Source of the DNA: Sphingobium sp. Cam5-1
GTDB lineage: Bacteria; Pseudomonadota; Alphaproteobacteria; Sphingomonadales; Sphingomonadaceae
Direction: 5' to 3'
DNA: 64,000 nucleotides
Assembly (NCBI RefSeq): GCF_015693305.1
Contig: NZ_CP065138.1
Span: 1,240,001-1,304,000, forward strand
Shown here one piece after another: positions 53,149 to 63,585 of this stretch. The position numbers and the translations under genes are program-made. The first letter of the stretch is position 1. Each line of letters opens with the position of its first letter. The notes beneath the pieces were generated by a model. It worked only from the letters and a program-made list of their open reading frames with translations, was not told where the DNA came from and did not search any database.

Positions 53149-54467
53149 TGCGCGGCCGAACCTTGCAGCAGACGGCGCAACGACAGGGCATGGAGCGCCG
53201 CGACCACGATCATCGTCAGCGCATAGATTGCGAGAACGGCTCGATCGAACCCGTCGCCGAAAAGCATTGCCAGCGGCACGCTGAGCAGCGATCCGGCGAG
53301 GAACGGGAGCGAGCGCTTGAGCAAATGAGAAAAGCGCCCAAGCGCCGCCTGGACATAGACCGACACACAGATCAGCGTCAGCGCCAGCAAGGCGCCGTCG
53401 ATCAGCAGCAGATCGGCCATGCCAATGGCGGCTCGTCTGGCGAACAGCTTTGCGAAGACCCACTGGCCAAGCATCAGCAACGCGGCCGACGCGGCAAGGG
53501 CAAAGATAAACCCCGCCGCCAGTGCGCGGGTCAGCAACTGGCGCAGGCGGGGCCGGTCTCCACCGTGAAAAGCGCGGGTGATGCGAGGAAGCGCGGCCTC
53601 CACCATCGCGCGGATGGCCATGGAAAGCGCCCGCGACATTTTGAACAGGAAGTCGAAGAGCAGCATCGGCCGCGCGTCCTGCGTGGCGATAGCTATGGTG
53701 AAATAGGGCGCATTATAGGCCACGATCTCCGACACGGTGAACAGCGCCGACGCACCTATATCCCGCAGATAATGGGTGCGCACATATGCCCCGCCCCGGC
53801 GAAAGGCCAGCCAGTGCCGCGTCGTCATCCCCAACCGACCATGCACCAACTTGATCGCATATCCGATTACGGCCATGCTGATGACGAGTTGCAGCGCCAC
53901 CGAAAGACGCGCGTCCAATCCTTTGAGGATCAGCAGCAGCAGCGCGATGGTCATCATCCGCCGCAAACAATCCAGCATCTCCCAGACGAAATTCCCATCG
54001 ACCGCCGCCAGCGCTCTTTTCGCGAGCAGCGCCGGAAGGTTGATGCAGGCGGACAGGAAGAAAAGGATGAAGAGAAGCGGCATCGTCGTATCGATCCCGC
54101 CCGCCACCAGCGCGACGAGCAGGATCACGACACCGCCAAGGATCAGCATGCCCAGGAACAGGAAAAGGACGCCCATTTCCTCCAGACGGAAGCCGTCCCC
54201 GCTGTCTCCGCCATGGCCGAGCCAATGACGCCGCAGCCGGGCATAGATAATGCTGGTCAGGCCGAACTCGGCCGAAATAGTGAAGTTACCGAAGGCGACC
54301 AGCAGCAGGAACGCCTGAAACTCGCGCAGCGGCAGGACGCGCACGAAAACATAAGTGACGGCGAAACCCCAGATCAGCGTCAGCCCGACATTGGCGAGCT
54401 TGATGAGGGCGATGAACCGGGCAGACCCTTCCATCCTGGCGATGGTCCTGCCGACCAACGCGCTCAC
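53145..54467 (-). CDS. Polysaccharide flippase (Wzx/MATE-like)
   Basis: A 440-residue membrane protein with 12 or so hydrophobic segments, in the pattern of oligosaccharide flippases (KLANVGLTLIWGFAVTYVFVRVLPLREFQAFLL at the start). It would move lipid-linked sugar repeat units to the periplasm. It is overlapped by methyltransferase and glycosyltransferase genes. Assignment rests on topology and context. Confidence 0.82.
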   Translation of the reverse strand: MSALVGRTIARMEGSARFIALIKLANVGLTLIWGFAVTYVFVRVLPLREFQAFLLLVAFGNFTISAEFGLTSIIYARLRRHWLGHGGDSGDGFRLEEMGVLFLFLGMLILGGVVILLVALVAGGIDTTMPLLFILFFLSACINLPALLAKRALAAVDGNFVWEMLDCLRRMMTIALLLLILKGLDARLSVALQLVISMAVIGYAIKLVHGRLGMTTRHWLAFRRGGAYVRTHYLRDIGASALFTVSEIVAYNAPYFTIAIATQDARPMLLFDFLFKMSRALSMAIRAMVEAALPRITRAFHGGDRPRLRQLLTRALAAGFIFALAASAALLMLGQWVFAKLFARRAAIGMADLLLIDGALLALTLICVSVYVQAALGRFSHLLKRSLPFLAGSLLSVPLAMLFGDGFDRAVLAIYALTMIVVAALHALSLRRLLQGSAAQ

Positions 54468-55216
54468 CGGGCGGCGCTTCCCACAGGCTTGCGGGCGCGA
54501 AACAGACGGTCGTCCAGCGCAAAGAAGTGGCGCGTGTCGGCATCAATCCCGCTCGCGTCAATCTCCTCCAACAGGAAGCCCGCCGCCCGGATACGGTCGG
54601 CGAAATCCAGACCATATTGCCGCACATGGTCCCACTGGCCAAATCGCCGTTCCCGCTCGCGGGGCGGAATGTCAAAGCTGCCGTCCTCGGTCGGCTTGTC
54701 CCACAGCGGCACGATCAACCAGGCTTCGCCGCCGGGCTTCAAAGCGCGATAGATATTGCGCAGGACGGCATGGTCGTCGGGCACATGCTCCATGACATGG
54801 CTGGCGTAGAACAGGTCATATTGTTCAGCCTCCTCCAGCGCCATCAGGTCCACGCGGCGCATGCCGGGAACCGAATAGCGCGCTGGATCAAGATCGGCGG
54901 GCACATAATCGGCGGCGGAAGAAAAGCGGCGGACAAGGCTACCTTCATTCGGCGCCATGTGCAGGATGGCCCCATCTTCCGGAACCGTCAGCGTCTTTTC
55001 CGCAATCAAATGGTTCATCAGCCTTTCGCGCGGCGAGGCTCCGCAATTGGGGCACCCCCATTCCGCATTGTCGCCATAGCGGAAGAAGCCCACGACAGAC
55101 TGACCACATGCCGTACACGCGCGGTTTGCGCGCGCGCCCATCGCCTTGCGCAGGACAAGCATGGTCCGGGTCAGGTGCTTGCCGACGGCTTTTGCCACCC
55201 GCTGGAAAGTAATCAC
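54464..55216 (-). CDS. SAM methyltransferase with N-terminal zinc-ribbon-like motif
   Basis: A 250-residue class I methyltransferase. The N-terminal ACTACGQ and WGCPNCGASPRERL form a C-x2-C...C-x2-C zinc ribbon. The methyltransferase part has LHMAPNEGSLVRRF, VDLMALEEAEQYDLFYASHVMEHVPDDHAVLRNIYRALKPGG. Such proteins are common in sugar biosynthesis loci. The target is unknown. The 63-bp gap to the GT2 gene on its upstream side is the only break in this half of the block. Confidence 0.85.
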   Translation of the reverse strand: MITFQRVAKAVGKHLTRTMLVLRKAMGARANRACTACGQSVVGFFRYGDNAEWGCPNCGASPRERLMNHLIAEKTLTVPEDGAILHMAPNEGSLVRRFSSAADYVPADLDPARYSVPGMRRVDLMALEEAEQYDLFYASHVMEHVPDDHAVLRNIYRALKPGGEAWLIVPLWDKPTEDGSFDIPPRERERRFGQWDHVRQYGLDFADRIRAAGFLLEEIDASGIDADTRHFFALDDRLFRARKPVGSAAR

Positions 55217-55279
55217 GCCTTGGCTCCGATCAGCATTGGGGAGGGCCTATACATGATGCCCCGCCTTTGGCGAGAGGGA

Positions 55280-56416
55280 TCAGCGTGACTTTGCGGGATT
55301 CCAGACAGTGACCGTGCGGCCCGACATGGCTTTCATGACCCCCTGAAGCGTCGCGGCATAGGCGATGAGAATGTCGGTCACCGCCGCCAAAGGCCCCGAC
55401 TTTGCCCGCAAGCCCATCGTCAGCAAAAGTAACGCGAGCGCCGTCGCACCAAGAGCCAGCAGAGGCGAGATGCGAACAGCCAGCAACAGGGCCGCAATCC
55501 CACCGGTCAGGATGAAAACTCCCCCAAACCACCTGATGATCTTGCGAGACGTGTATTTGAAACGGTCGAGCGCTTTCATGCGTCGAAGCTGAGGCCGAAG
55601 GTGCAGATGCGTGTGCCATGCGCGAGCGGCGATTCGAACCTTCCGCCGATATTCATCGCCCCTGCCCGCAACCAGTCTTTCCCTGGCGATGACATCCTTC
55701 GCCTTGACCAGCCGCGATCCCGCGAACACCACCGCCATCGACACAGTCAGGTCATCAAGCACACTGTCAGGAAACACAGGATAGAGCGTGCGGCGGATGG
55801 AAAAGATCGATCCATCCGCGCCCAGCACATTGCCGGTGCGCGATTCCTCGTCCTTCAACCGCTCCTCCATCCGCCAGTAGAGCGAACCCACCGACGCCGT
55901 CGCGCTTTCCCCCTCGCCCATATAATGCAGCGAACCCAGAACGCCGCCCACCTGCGGATCAGCATAGCGGGCAAGCAGATTGCCGATCGCCTCCTCGTCC
56001 AGCATCACATTAGCGTCGGTGAAGATCAGCACATCACCAGTAGCGCGCGCAGCCAGTTGCTTCATGCCATGCGCCTTGCCGCTACGGCCCGGCCCCCTGA
56101 TCAAGGTCACCAGATCGCTCTGTGCGGCTATCAGCGACGCGGTCTCATCGGACGAGCCATCGTCAAAGGCCAAAATCTCAAGGCCGGGATGGCGGCGCTT
56201 CAACATCGCCAGATTGGCCAGCTTCTCCGGCATCGCCGCCGCCTCATTATAAGCGCAGAAGAGCAGCGAAGCCGAGGTCACCTCACCCGCGCGCGGCGCC
56301 TCCGGCTTCGTCGGAAGGGCACGCAGGATCAGCGGGTAGAAGAGGAACGGCCAAAGCAACGCCACGACCGACGAAACAAGAACGAGCAAAAGGATCAGGT
56401 CCACGCCGCGCATCAA
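55280..56416 (-). CDS. Glycosyltransferase family 2
   Basis: A 378-residue processive-type GT-A glycosyltransferase. One N-terminal membrane segment is followed by ASLLFCAYNEAAAMPEKLANL, the DDGSSDETA loop, and the donor Asp motif FTDANVMLDEEAI. Three C-terminal hydrophobic segments anchor it. It overlaps the sugar transferase by 4 nt and likely extends the chain begun by it. Confidence 0.9.
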   Translation of the reverse strand: MMRGVDLILLLVLVSSVVALLWPFLFYPLILRALPTKPEAPRAGEVTSASLLFCAYNEAAAMPEKLANLAMLKRRHPGLEILAFDDGSSDETASLIAAQSDLVTLIRGPGRSGKAHGMKQLAARATGDVLIFTDANVMLDEEAIGNLLARYADPQVGGVLGSLHYMGEGESATASVGSLYWRMEERLKDEESRTGNVLGADGSIFSIRRTLYPVFPDSVLDDLTVSMAVVFAGSRLVKAKDVIARERLVAGRGDEYRRKVRIAARAWHTHLHLRPQLRRMKALDRFKYTSRKIIRWFGGVFILTGGIAALLLAVRISPLLALGATALALLLLTMGLRAKSGPLAAVTDILIAYAATLQGVMKAMSGRTVTVWNPAKSR

Positions 56417-57762
56417 TAAGCCTTGTGATGCACCAGCACCCCAATCGTCGCCATGATGATACGCAGGTCACGCCAGATCGACCATTTCGTCACATATTCC
56501 AGATCCGACTGAAGCCGGTCGATCAAATCCTGATGATGGTCGGTCGATCCGCGATGCCCCCGGACTTGCGCAAGGCCGGTCATGCCCGGCTTGATGCAAT
56601 GCCGCTCCCAATAACGCTCATCGACTTCCCAATAGAGGCTGTCGCCCGCCTTCGCCGCTGCGGCATGGGGACGCGGCCCCACAATGCTCATGTCGCCGCG
56701 CAGCACGTTGAACAGCTGTGGCAGTTCATCGATGCTGGTGCGGCGCAGGAAGCGTCCGACAGGCGTCACCCGATCATCGTCACGCGCTGTCAGCTTATCC
56801 GCCTTATGGTCAGCCGCCTCAATCCGCATCGACCGGAACTTGTAGATATTGAAGGGTCGTGCATCGCGCCCGATCCGGGGCTGCTTGAAGATGACGGGTC
56901 CGGGGCTGGTCAGCTTCACCGCCAGCGCGGCGGCGATCAGCACCGGCGAAATAGCGATGGTCGCAGCGGTCGCTACGATGATGTCGAAAATCCGCTTGAT
57001 GATGCGGTCCCGAAACTGAAACGGGCCGCCCGCCACGATGATGGTCGGCTGCCCATCGAACTCATCGACCCGTGCTGGAGCGAAGCGCAGCAATTCGGGC
57101 ACCACGATCTCACCGCGCGCGGACAGGGATTTGAGCGCCACCGACCAGTCGCTCATCCGCTCCATCGGGCATGCGACGATCACGCGCTCAGCCATGCCGA
57201 CCGCCGCCGCCAGCCGCGCCGCCATGTCCGCATCGTGGCTGGCAGGCCGCAAGTTCGCGGCGGCCGCGTCGATCACTTCCATATGCGGGCCGGTCTCTAT
57301 CTCCACGCCATCCATGATAACGGCGGTGAGGTGCGGCACCTCCCCCAGCAGGCGAGCACTAAGCCGGGCAATCGCCAGCCTTACCAGCGCAACGCTGACC
57401 GCCGAAAAGCCAAGACCGACGACAAAGGTCAAACGCGAAAGCTGCTCGGCGATCTTGCCGAGATACACCACCAGCAGCATCAGCAACGCCGCCTGCGCCA
57501 GCGCCAGCAGCCCACGGAAGATCCCACGCCGGATGTCGTCCAGCATGTGAATGCCGTAAGCCCCGCCCTGCACCGCCAGCAATATATAAAGCGGCGCGAC
57601 CATCGCGAACATGACGAGGCCATGCGGCTTCCCCGGCTCGCCCAGCAGCGCGCCCAGCACGAGCCAGTTCGCCAGCAAAAATGACAGGAACAGCCCCGCC
57701 AGGTCTCCAAGGAGGCACAGCAGATATAGTCGCGCCCGAACGATTTCCTTCGAAACTGTCAC
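56413..57762 (-). CDS. Polyprenyl-phosphate sugar-1-phosphate transferase (initiating enzyme)
   Basis: A 449-residue initiating transferase that moves a sugar phosphate from a nucleotide sugar to undecaprenyl phosphate. The N-terminal part has about four membrane segments and a cytoplasmic Rossmann-like insert. The C-terminal bacterial sugar transferase domain contains [44 protein letters not shown] and [23 protein letters not shown]. The GTG at 57762, after AGGA, is preferred over an ATG at 57822. Confidence 0.9.
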   Translation of the reverse strand: MTVSKEIVRARLYLLCLLGDLAGLFLSFLLANWLVLGALLGEPGKPHGLVMFAMVAPLYILLAVQGGAYGIHMLDDIRRGIFRGLLALAQAALLMLLVVYLGKIAEQLSRLTFVVGLGFSAVSVALVRLAIARLSARLLGEVPHLTAVIMDGVEIETGPHMEVIDAAAANLRPASHDADMAARLAAAVGMAERVIVACPMERMSDWSVALKSLSARGEIVVPELLRFAPARVDEFDGQPTIIVAGGPFQFRDRIIKRIFDIIVATAATIAISPVLIAAALAVKLTSPGPVIFKQPRIGRDARPFNIYKFRSMRIEAADHKADKLTARDDDRVTPVGRFLRRTSIDELPQLFNVLRGDMSIVGPRPHAAAAKAGDSLYWEVDERYWERHCIKPGMTGLAQVRGHRGSTDHHQDLIDRLQSDLEYVTKWSIWRDLRIIMATIGVLVHHKAY

Positions 57763-57855
57763 TTGCGTCCTGCTTGTCCTTAACCCGCCCGCTCCGTTGG
57801 CACTGGCGGGACTGCCATGCAAGCTTTGCGTGAAAGCGCCTTCTGTGCCAGCCGG

Positions 57856-59751
57856 TCAAAGGCCGAACAAGCGGGTCAGTGACTTGTCCAGCATCAGCAA
57901 TTGCCAGAGCAATCGGCCATGATCGGCCATCCCGGACTTGTGATCGGCAGCGATGCGTACCAGCGCCTGGGCGTCGAACCAGCCGGTTCGGGCAAGCGCC
58001 GACCCACCCGCAATGGCGCTCGCCTCCCCCGCCAGCGGCCCACGAAACCAGTTGCTGATCGGCGTCACGAAGCCCATTTTCTGACGATAGAGAATGTCGT
58101 GCGGCAGATAGGGCTCCATCGCCTTCTTCATCAGATATTTGCCGCTATTCCCCCGAATACGCTGGGCGACCGGAAGGCGAGCAGCAAACTCCACCAGCCG
58201 ATGATCGAGCAACGGCTCGCGCGCCTCCAGACCCACAGCCATGCTCATCCGGTCGGTCTTGGTCAGGATGTCGCCGGGCAACCAGATATGAATGTCGGCA
58301 TATTGCGCCCGGTCCAGCGGATCGCGCGCGGGCGCTTCCGCCATGACACGGATATAGCGATCCTCCGCCCGATAGGCGCCCAGCCGACTGCGCATGTCCT
58401 GACTGAAGAGTTTCTGCCGCAGCGCGTGAGGAGTGACACTGACGGATGCCGCATAGGCCTCGCTCCCCTCACTTGCCAATTCGAGGAAGGTCGACTTGGC
58501 ACGCAGCGCTTGGGGTGCCCAATCGGCTTTGGGATACCAGCGCCCCAATGTGCCGAACAGCGGCTCGCGCACCGATGCGGGGATGAGGCTGCGCACCCGC
58601 TCCCCCTGCATCTGGAAACGATGGCGACGATAGCCGGCAAAGGCTTCATCGGCACCATCGCCCGACAAGGCGACCGTCACCTTCTCCCGCGCCAGTTCGC
58701 ACACCCGATAGGTCGGCAGCGCGGAGGCATCGGCGAATGGCTCGTCAAAATGATAGGCTAGCGTATCGATCAGACCATAGTCATCGGGTGACACGATCCG
58801 CATGCGGTGGTCAGTCGCAAAGCGCCGGGCGATCCGGTCGGCATAGGCGCTCTCGTCCAGGCTCGCGACATCGAAGCCGATGGTACAGGTTTTGACCGCC
58901 TGATTGGAAGCCTCCGCCATCAGGGCGACGACGCTGCTACTGTCCACGCCACCGGACAGGAAAGCCCCCAGCGGCACGTCGGAAACCATGCGCGACCGCA
59001 CCGCCTGCCGCATCAGGGCGACCAGTTCCTCTTCCAGCGCCTCGGGCTTCGCCTTGCTGCGTTCGGCAAAGCTCACATTCCAATAGCGCTGCGGCTGCGG
59101 CACGGGCCGACCACGCACCAGCCGCAGCGTGTGACCCGCCTTGAGCTTGCGCACGCCCGCCACGATGCAGGCGTCGTCGGGCACATAGCCAAAGGCCATG
59201 AAATCTTCGACCGCCGCCAGATCAGGCGCGCGGCGCAGCAGCGGATGGGCCAGCAGGCTCTTCAGTTCGGACCCAAAGATCAGACTGCCATCCGAAAGCT
59301 GCGCATAATATAGCGGCTTCACCCCCAGCCGATCACGCACCAGCCACAGCGACTGTGCCCGCGCATCGAACAGGGCAAAGGCGAACATGCCGTGGAGCCG
59401 CTCGACACAGGCCTCGCCCCATTGGCGATAGCCGTGAAGGATGACCTCCGTATCGCTGTCCGTGCGGAAGACATGGCCCTTGGCCTCCAACTCCGCACGA
59501 ACTTCCGCGAAATTATAGATCTCGCCATTGAAGGTGACGGCCAGGCTCTCATCCTCGGTCAGCATGGGCTGCGCCCCGCCGCCAAGGTCGATGATGGAAA
59601 GGCGCACATGGCCAAGCCCCACGCCCGGCGCCGTCCATACGCCGCTGCCATCGGGTCCGCGATGCGGCATCACGTCCAGCATCGCGCGAACCCGCGCCGG
59701 ATCGACCGGCTTGGCCGTTTCAAGATGGAAGATGCCCGCTATCCCGCACAT
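57856..59751 (-). CDS. Asparagine synthase-like amidotransferase of the XrtA system
   Basis: A 631-residue glutamine-dependent amidotransferase of the asparagine synthetase B fold. Cys2 (MCGIAGIF) is the glutaminase nucleophile. The synthetase domain has the PP-loop LSGGVDSSSVVALM and SGDGADEAFAGYRRH. Members next to exosortase genes form a distinct sub-family thought to amidate a polysaccharide or its precursor. It lies 11 bp from xrtA and 93 bp before the sugar transferase gene. Confidence 0.9.
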   Translation of the reverse strand: MCGIAGIFHLETAKPVDPARVRAMLDVMPHRGPDGSGVWTAPGVGLGHVRLSIIDLGGGAQPMLTEDESLAVTFNGEIYNFAEVRAELEAKGHVFRTDSDTEVILHGYRQWGEACVERLHGMFAFALFDARAQSLWLVRDRLGVKPLYYAQLSDGSLIFGSELKSLLAHPLLRRAPDLAAVEDFMAFGYVPDDACIVAGVRKLKAGHTLRLVRGRPVPQPQRYWNVSFAERSKAKPEALEEELVALMRQAVRSRMVSDVPLGAFLSGGVDSSSVVALMAEASNQAVKTCTIGFDVASLDESAYADRIARRFATDHRMRIVSPDDYGLIDTLAYHFDEPFADASALPTYRVCELAREKVTVALSGDGADEAFAGYRRHRFQMQGERVRSLIPASVREPLFGTLGRWYPKADWAPQALRAKSTFLELASEGSEAYAASVSVTPHALRQKLFSQDMRSRLGAYRAEDRYIRVMAEAPARDPLDRAQYADIHIWLPGDILTKTDRMSMAVGLEAREPLLDHRLVEFAARLPVAQRIRGNSGKYLMKKAMEPYLPHDILYRQKMGFVTPISNWFRGPLAGEASAIAGGSALARTGWFDAQALVRIAADHKSGMADHGRLLWQLLMLDKSLTRLFGL

Positions 59752-59762
59752 GCGAACGGGCT

Positions 59763-61298
59763 TTAGCGGATGCCGAGGCTGCGGTCAGCCAAATCCTTCA
59801 CATCGCCAATATCTTGCAGGAACAGGGCGATGGCGGCATCGGCGGGCTTGCCCTGCTGCTCTTCGGCCGAGACGATGATCGCACCGGCGCGCTGGTCGCG
59901 GCCGAGCAGCCGAGCGAGCATCGTGTCGATCTTCACGCGCGGCGCGCTGCCGGTGACCGGGCCGTCTCCGACCTTGTAGAAGCTGGCGGCATGGCGGACC
60001 ACCGGGCCGGGGGCGGTGATCTGCTCGCCCAGACCATTTGCGGGCGCCCGTGCAGGCGAGGACCATGACCAGCGCTGGTCGGGATTAGCGGCGCCCTGCG
60101 CAAAGCCTACAAGCTCACGCCCCTCATCCTGCCGGTCAAAGCTGGCGATGGCGAGGTCAACCACATCTCCCGCCCCATTCCGATAACGCCCGAGGACAAG
60201 ATAATCCGCCCCGTCGAATCGCGGCCTCCACGGGTAGCGCGGCTGCGCCGAAGTCAGTGCCCAGCCCTTGACCGCGGGGAGAGTCGGCGCGCCGGGCAGC
60301 GGCTTGCTCACCGCAGCGCTCACGATCAGCCAGACGGGCGCGGCCAGCACCAACAGGCTCGCTGCACCAACTGCGATGACAAGCGGGAGGCGACCACGAA
60401 CGAGACTTCCAAGCCGAGCAGGATCAAACCATGGATCACCCGGCCGACGGTCGAAAAAAGGCCACGCCGCCGCCATCACCACCGCCATGATGATAGCGAA
60501 AAAGACCCAGCCATACATGACATGGTCAAAGCCGACCGCAGCCTTGATATTGGTGAGATGCGCGATCCATATGGTCCCGAATGCACGCAAGCCATTGGCC
60601 AGCACCGCCAACAGCAGCGCACCGACCATGAAGAGGATGCGGCGTGGCCAGCTTGCAAAGCAGACATTGCAGACCAGCGCGCCATAGGCCGTCATCGCAA
60701 TCACGAACTTCGCGCCCGAGCACGCCTCCGCCACCCGGAAATAACCCGTCGGCGTCGTTATGAAGATGCCGTCGAGATGCGCAGGAACGCCCGCAATATC
60801 GAGAAAGATCATGCACAGCCGCGCCGTGATCAACTGCAACGGCGCGACCAGTTCCTCCCCCACCGGCACCATGAAGAAGGCGTAAAAGAGCGGGAACAGC
60901 AGCGCCCTCGCCACGGCAGGCCCGAGCAGCGTGACAACGCTACCCTGCAACATCAGGATGATCGCAGCATGGCGGAACACAGCGACACCCGCCGCCGCTC
61001 CAAGGAGCCAGGCGAAAGCACCCAGCGCTATCCAGATCAATCCGGGCGCCCATGCGACAGGCTCAAGTTGGCGCAGGCCGGAAAGTCTCTGCTGCACCAG
61101 CCACGCGATCAGGAACGGGATGAAGAGGCAATGACCAAAGGTGGACGCGTTCCACCAGATCGAAACCATGCCCGACGCATCGCGATGAAACAGCGTCAGG
61201 ATCAGGAACGCCAGAACGCCAAGCGTAGCTAGATGCCCCCGCCAGCCTTCCACGCCAACGCCGCGCGCTCGAGACAAAGGCAGCGTCCTGTCAGTCAT
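59763..61298 (-). CDS. xrtA: Exosortase A with fused EpsI domain
   Basis: A 511-residue membrane transpeptidase of the exosortase A type, which is thought to cleave PEP-CTERM tails and attach proteins to the envelope or matrix. The catalytic Cys is in EACSGAKF (near 194), Arg in NGLRAFG (near 236) and His in FDHVMYGW (near 258). About eight membrane segments precede a soluble EpsI (DUF3485) domain from about residue 340. It overlaps the next gene by 4 nt. Confidence 0.94.
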   Translation of the reverse strand: MTDRTLPLSRARGVGVEGWRGHLATLGVLAFLILTLFHRDASGMVSIWWNASTFGHCLFIPFLIAWLVQQRLSGLRQLEPVAWAPGLIWIALGAFAWLLGAAAGVAVFRHAAIILMLQGSVVTLLGPAVARALLFPLFYAFFMVPVGEELVAPLQLITARLCMIFLDIAGVPAHLDGIFITTPTGYFRVAEACSGAKFVIAMTAYGALVCNVCFASWPRRILFMVGALLLAVLANGLRAFGTIWIAHLTNIKAAVGFDHVMYGWVFFAIIMAVVMAAAWPFFDRRPGDPWFDPARLGSLVRGRLPLVIAVGAASLLVLAAPVWLIVSAAVSKPLPGAPTLPAVKGWALTSAQPRYPWRPRFDGADYLVLGRYRNGAGDVVDLAIASFDRQDEGRELVGFAQGAANPDQRWSWSSPARAPANGLGEQITAPGPVVRHAASFYKVGDGPVTGSAPRVKIDTMLARLLGRDQRAGAIIVSAEEQQGKPADAAIALFLQDIGDVKDLADRSLGIR

Positions 61299-62524
61299 GC
61301 TGCTTGGCTGCCTAAAGCGGACACCGAACCGAACAGCATTTCCGGCAAGTCCTTAAGCGTTTCAGCCCAGCGATAGCGCTCCCCCACCCGCGAGCGGGCA
61401 GCCTCGCCCAGACTCCGCGCCCGATCAGGATCGGCCAGCAGAGCGCATATCTTCTCGACCTCTTCGGCAGGATCAGCCGCGATGAGGAAATGCACCCCAT
61501 CCTGCGCATCGATGCCTTCGGCCGCCTGCGGCGACGCTACTATGGGCCGCGCCATGGCCATCGCCTCCAGCACCTTATTTTGTATGCCTCGAGCGATCCG
61601 CAGCGGCGCAACGACAACATCCGCCGCCGCCAGCCAGCCGCGAACATCGGGAACCGCCCCAGTCACAACGACGCCGGGCAACTGCGACAACGCACTAATC
61701 TGCGGCGAGGGATTGCGCCCGACAATGGCAAAACATGCCTCGGGATGTCGGGTTCGCAAGGCTGGCAAGCTATCGCGCGCGAAGCTTTCCACCGCCTCGA
61801 CATTAGGCCGATAGTCCATCTGCCCGGTGAACACGACGAGCGGACCCGCCGGTCGCGCAACCTCATCAAATTCGGCCGCCGGATCGAAATAATCCAGCGC
61901 CACGCCATTATCCATGCCGATGACCCGCGCGGCGTTCAGGCCCGCGGCCTCCCGAAACAGCGCAGCCTCGGCCTCGCTAACGAAAGCGCTGACGTCGGCG
62001 CGTTCGGCCGTGGCACGCTCAAAATCGAGCAGAACCCGCCCCTCGCGCCGGTTGATCCACCCCATAGGACCGCCGCCTGCCGCACCATAGCTCGCATATT
62101 TGGCCGAATCGAAATCGACGAAATCCATGACGAAGCGAACGCCATCGGGAAGCACCGGCACGAAATGCGCCATCTGCACCGAATAGCCCATCACCGCCGC
62201 GATCGGACGCTCCGCCAAAGTCTTCCGCACCCATTGATGCATGCGCGAGTCATCGAACAAGGACACCAGCATCGGCTGCCGCTTAACCAATCCGGACAGC
62301 CCAGCCACGACGCGCGACCTGTCGCGCTTCAGCACGCACTGGCTCGCCGTCATCTCTGCCATGGCTGGGGCGAAGCTCAGATCGCGATCGTCATCCGCAA
62401 AGCAGCCGACATGCACCGGCGATATCTCCGCCAGCCGCTTCAATATGTGATAGGAACGGATCTTGTCGCCCCGATCCGGTGGAAAAGGGATGCGGTGGCA
62501 GAGGAACAGGATTTCGCCCGTCAT
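61295..62524 (-). CDS. XrtA-associated glycosyltransferase (TIGR03087-like)
   Basis: A 409-residue GT-B glycosyltransferase of the sub-family found with exosortase. The N-terminus EILFLCHRIPFPPDRGDKIRSYHILKRLA is diagnostic. Donor-site parts are VVFTGQMDYRPNVEAVESFA and PLRIARGIQNKVLEAMAMARPIVAS. It overlaps xrtA and the FemAB gene by 4 nt each. The sugar is unknown. Confidence 0.92.
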   Translation of the reverse strand: MTGEILFLCHRIPFPPDRGDKIRSYHILKRLAEISPVHVGCFADDDRDLSFAPAMAEMTASQCVLKRDRSRVVAGLSGLVKRQPMLVSLFDDSRMHQWVRKTLAERPIAAVMGYSVQMAHFVPVLPDGVRFVMDFVDFDSAKYASYGAAGGGPMGWINRREGRVLLDFERATAERADVSAFVSEAEAALFREAAGLNAARVIGMDNGVALDYFDPAAEFDEVARPAGPLVVFTGQMDYRPNVEAVESFARDSLPALRTRHPEACFAIVGRNPSPQISALSQLPGVVVTGAVPDVRGWLAAADVVVAPLRIARGIQNKVLEAMAMARPIVASPQAAEGIDAQDGVHFLIAADPAEEVEKICALLADPDRARSLGEAARSRVGERYRWAETLKDLPEMLFGSVSALGSQAA

Positions 62525-63585
62525 CCCAACCCCCGCGAAATCAGCGGCCCGAGCAGGTTGGCGATCGTCAGCGGCAGCTTCTTCCACATCTCAACGCGCC
62601 GCTGATATTGCGCGCTGTTGGGATTGATGTCGCGCCGCTCGCCCGTCGCCGACCAGCTATGATAGGCGAGTGGCACCGGATCGAAGCCGAAGCTCTTCTT
62701 CCACGCTGCCTGCCCGCTCCCCGTCTTGGACCGCCCAAAATCGAACAGGCGCATGCCGCGCGCCCGCCCATGGCCCATCAGCCGGTAATACATGAGTTCG
62801 TTGGAACGCAGCCGCCGCGCATCGGCGACACCCCCGCCCCAAAAAGGCATGACCCGCCCCCGATGGTAGAGCGTCAACACCCCCGAAACCGGCCGGTCAT
62901 CCTCATAGACGATCAATATGTCGGCATCCTCGCCGAACGCCGCCAACACTTCGCGAAACAGGCGCCTCGGAAAAACCGGCGTCCCGAGATTGCGCACGCT
63001 TTGCGCATAAACATCATAATGCGCGCGCAGAAACCGCTCATCCCGCCCAACCTCCACCCTTAGCGCGGAATTGGCGAGCGCCTTACGCAGTTCAGCCCGG
63101 TGCTTACGCGGGACAGCGAGCAACTCCGCCTCATCATCCGCCGCAATCGGACGGACAAAGCCGAGATGGCTGTCCTCATGGACGGTCCAGCCTTCGCGAG
63201 GCGACGGCCCGCCCCGCAGTTCGACCGAAGCTACACCACGATCACGCGCAAATCCTTCAGCCGCGCAGGCGAGTGCGCAATGGGTGGCGGGATCGCTCGC
63301 CAATATGCCGCCATCGACGGCAAAGCCCGAAGACACGAACGCTTCACCAAACAGGCGACTTTTCATGTGCGTCAGCGGGAGAATACCCGCGATCTGGCCC
63401 GACGAAGCCACTGCCGCCAACATATATGCGCGGTTGCCAGTGCCCCGCTCAATCGCCTTGATCCACGCCGGCCGGTGAAAAGGCGTGCCTTCTTCCTCGC
63501 CCTGAATGTAGGCATCCGCCGCAGCCACCTGCGCGGGATCATCCAAATCAAGCGTGACCACGCCGACTCCGCCATCCGCCCTCAT
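62521..63585 (-). CDS. XrtA-associated FemAB-type protein
   Basis: A 354-residue protein with two GNAT-like domains (FemAB fold) found in exosortase loci. Typical parts are TPFHRPAWIKAIERGTGNRAYML, RKHRAELRKALAN, GVLTLYHRGRVMPFWGGG and LFDFGRSKTGSGQAAWKKSFGFDPVPL. FemAB proteins transfer amino acids from tRNA; here the acceptor may be a polysaccharide or peptide precursor. It overlaps both neighbours by 4-5 nt. Confidence 0.92.
   Translation of the reverse strand: MRADGGVGVVTLDLDDPAQVAAADAYIQGEEEGTPFHRPAWIKAIERGTGNRAYMLAAVASSGQIAGILPLTHMKSRLFGEAFVSSGFAVDGGILASDPATHCALACAAEGFARDRGVASVELRGGPSPREGWTVHEDSHLGFVRPIAADDEAELLAVPRKHRAELRKALANSALRVEVGRDERFLRAHYDVYAQSVRNLGTPVFPRRLFREVLAAFGEDADILIVYEDDRPVSGVLTLYHRGRVMPFWGGGVADARRLRSNELMYYRLMGHGRARGMRLFDFGRSKTGSGQAAWKKSFGFDPVPLAYHSWSATGERRDINPNSAQYQRRVEMWKKLPLTIANLLGPLISRGLG

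Noticed and set aside
53136..54752. A 538-codon rightward frame opposite the flippase
   Set aside because: It is Arg/Gln/His-rich, a typical shadow of a GC-rich gene, and has no recognisable domain or ribosome site.
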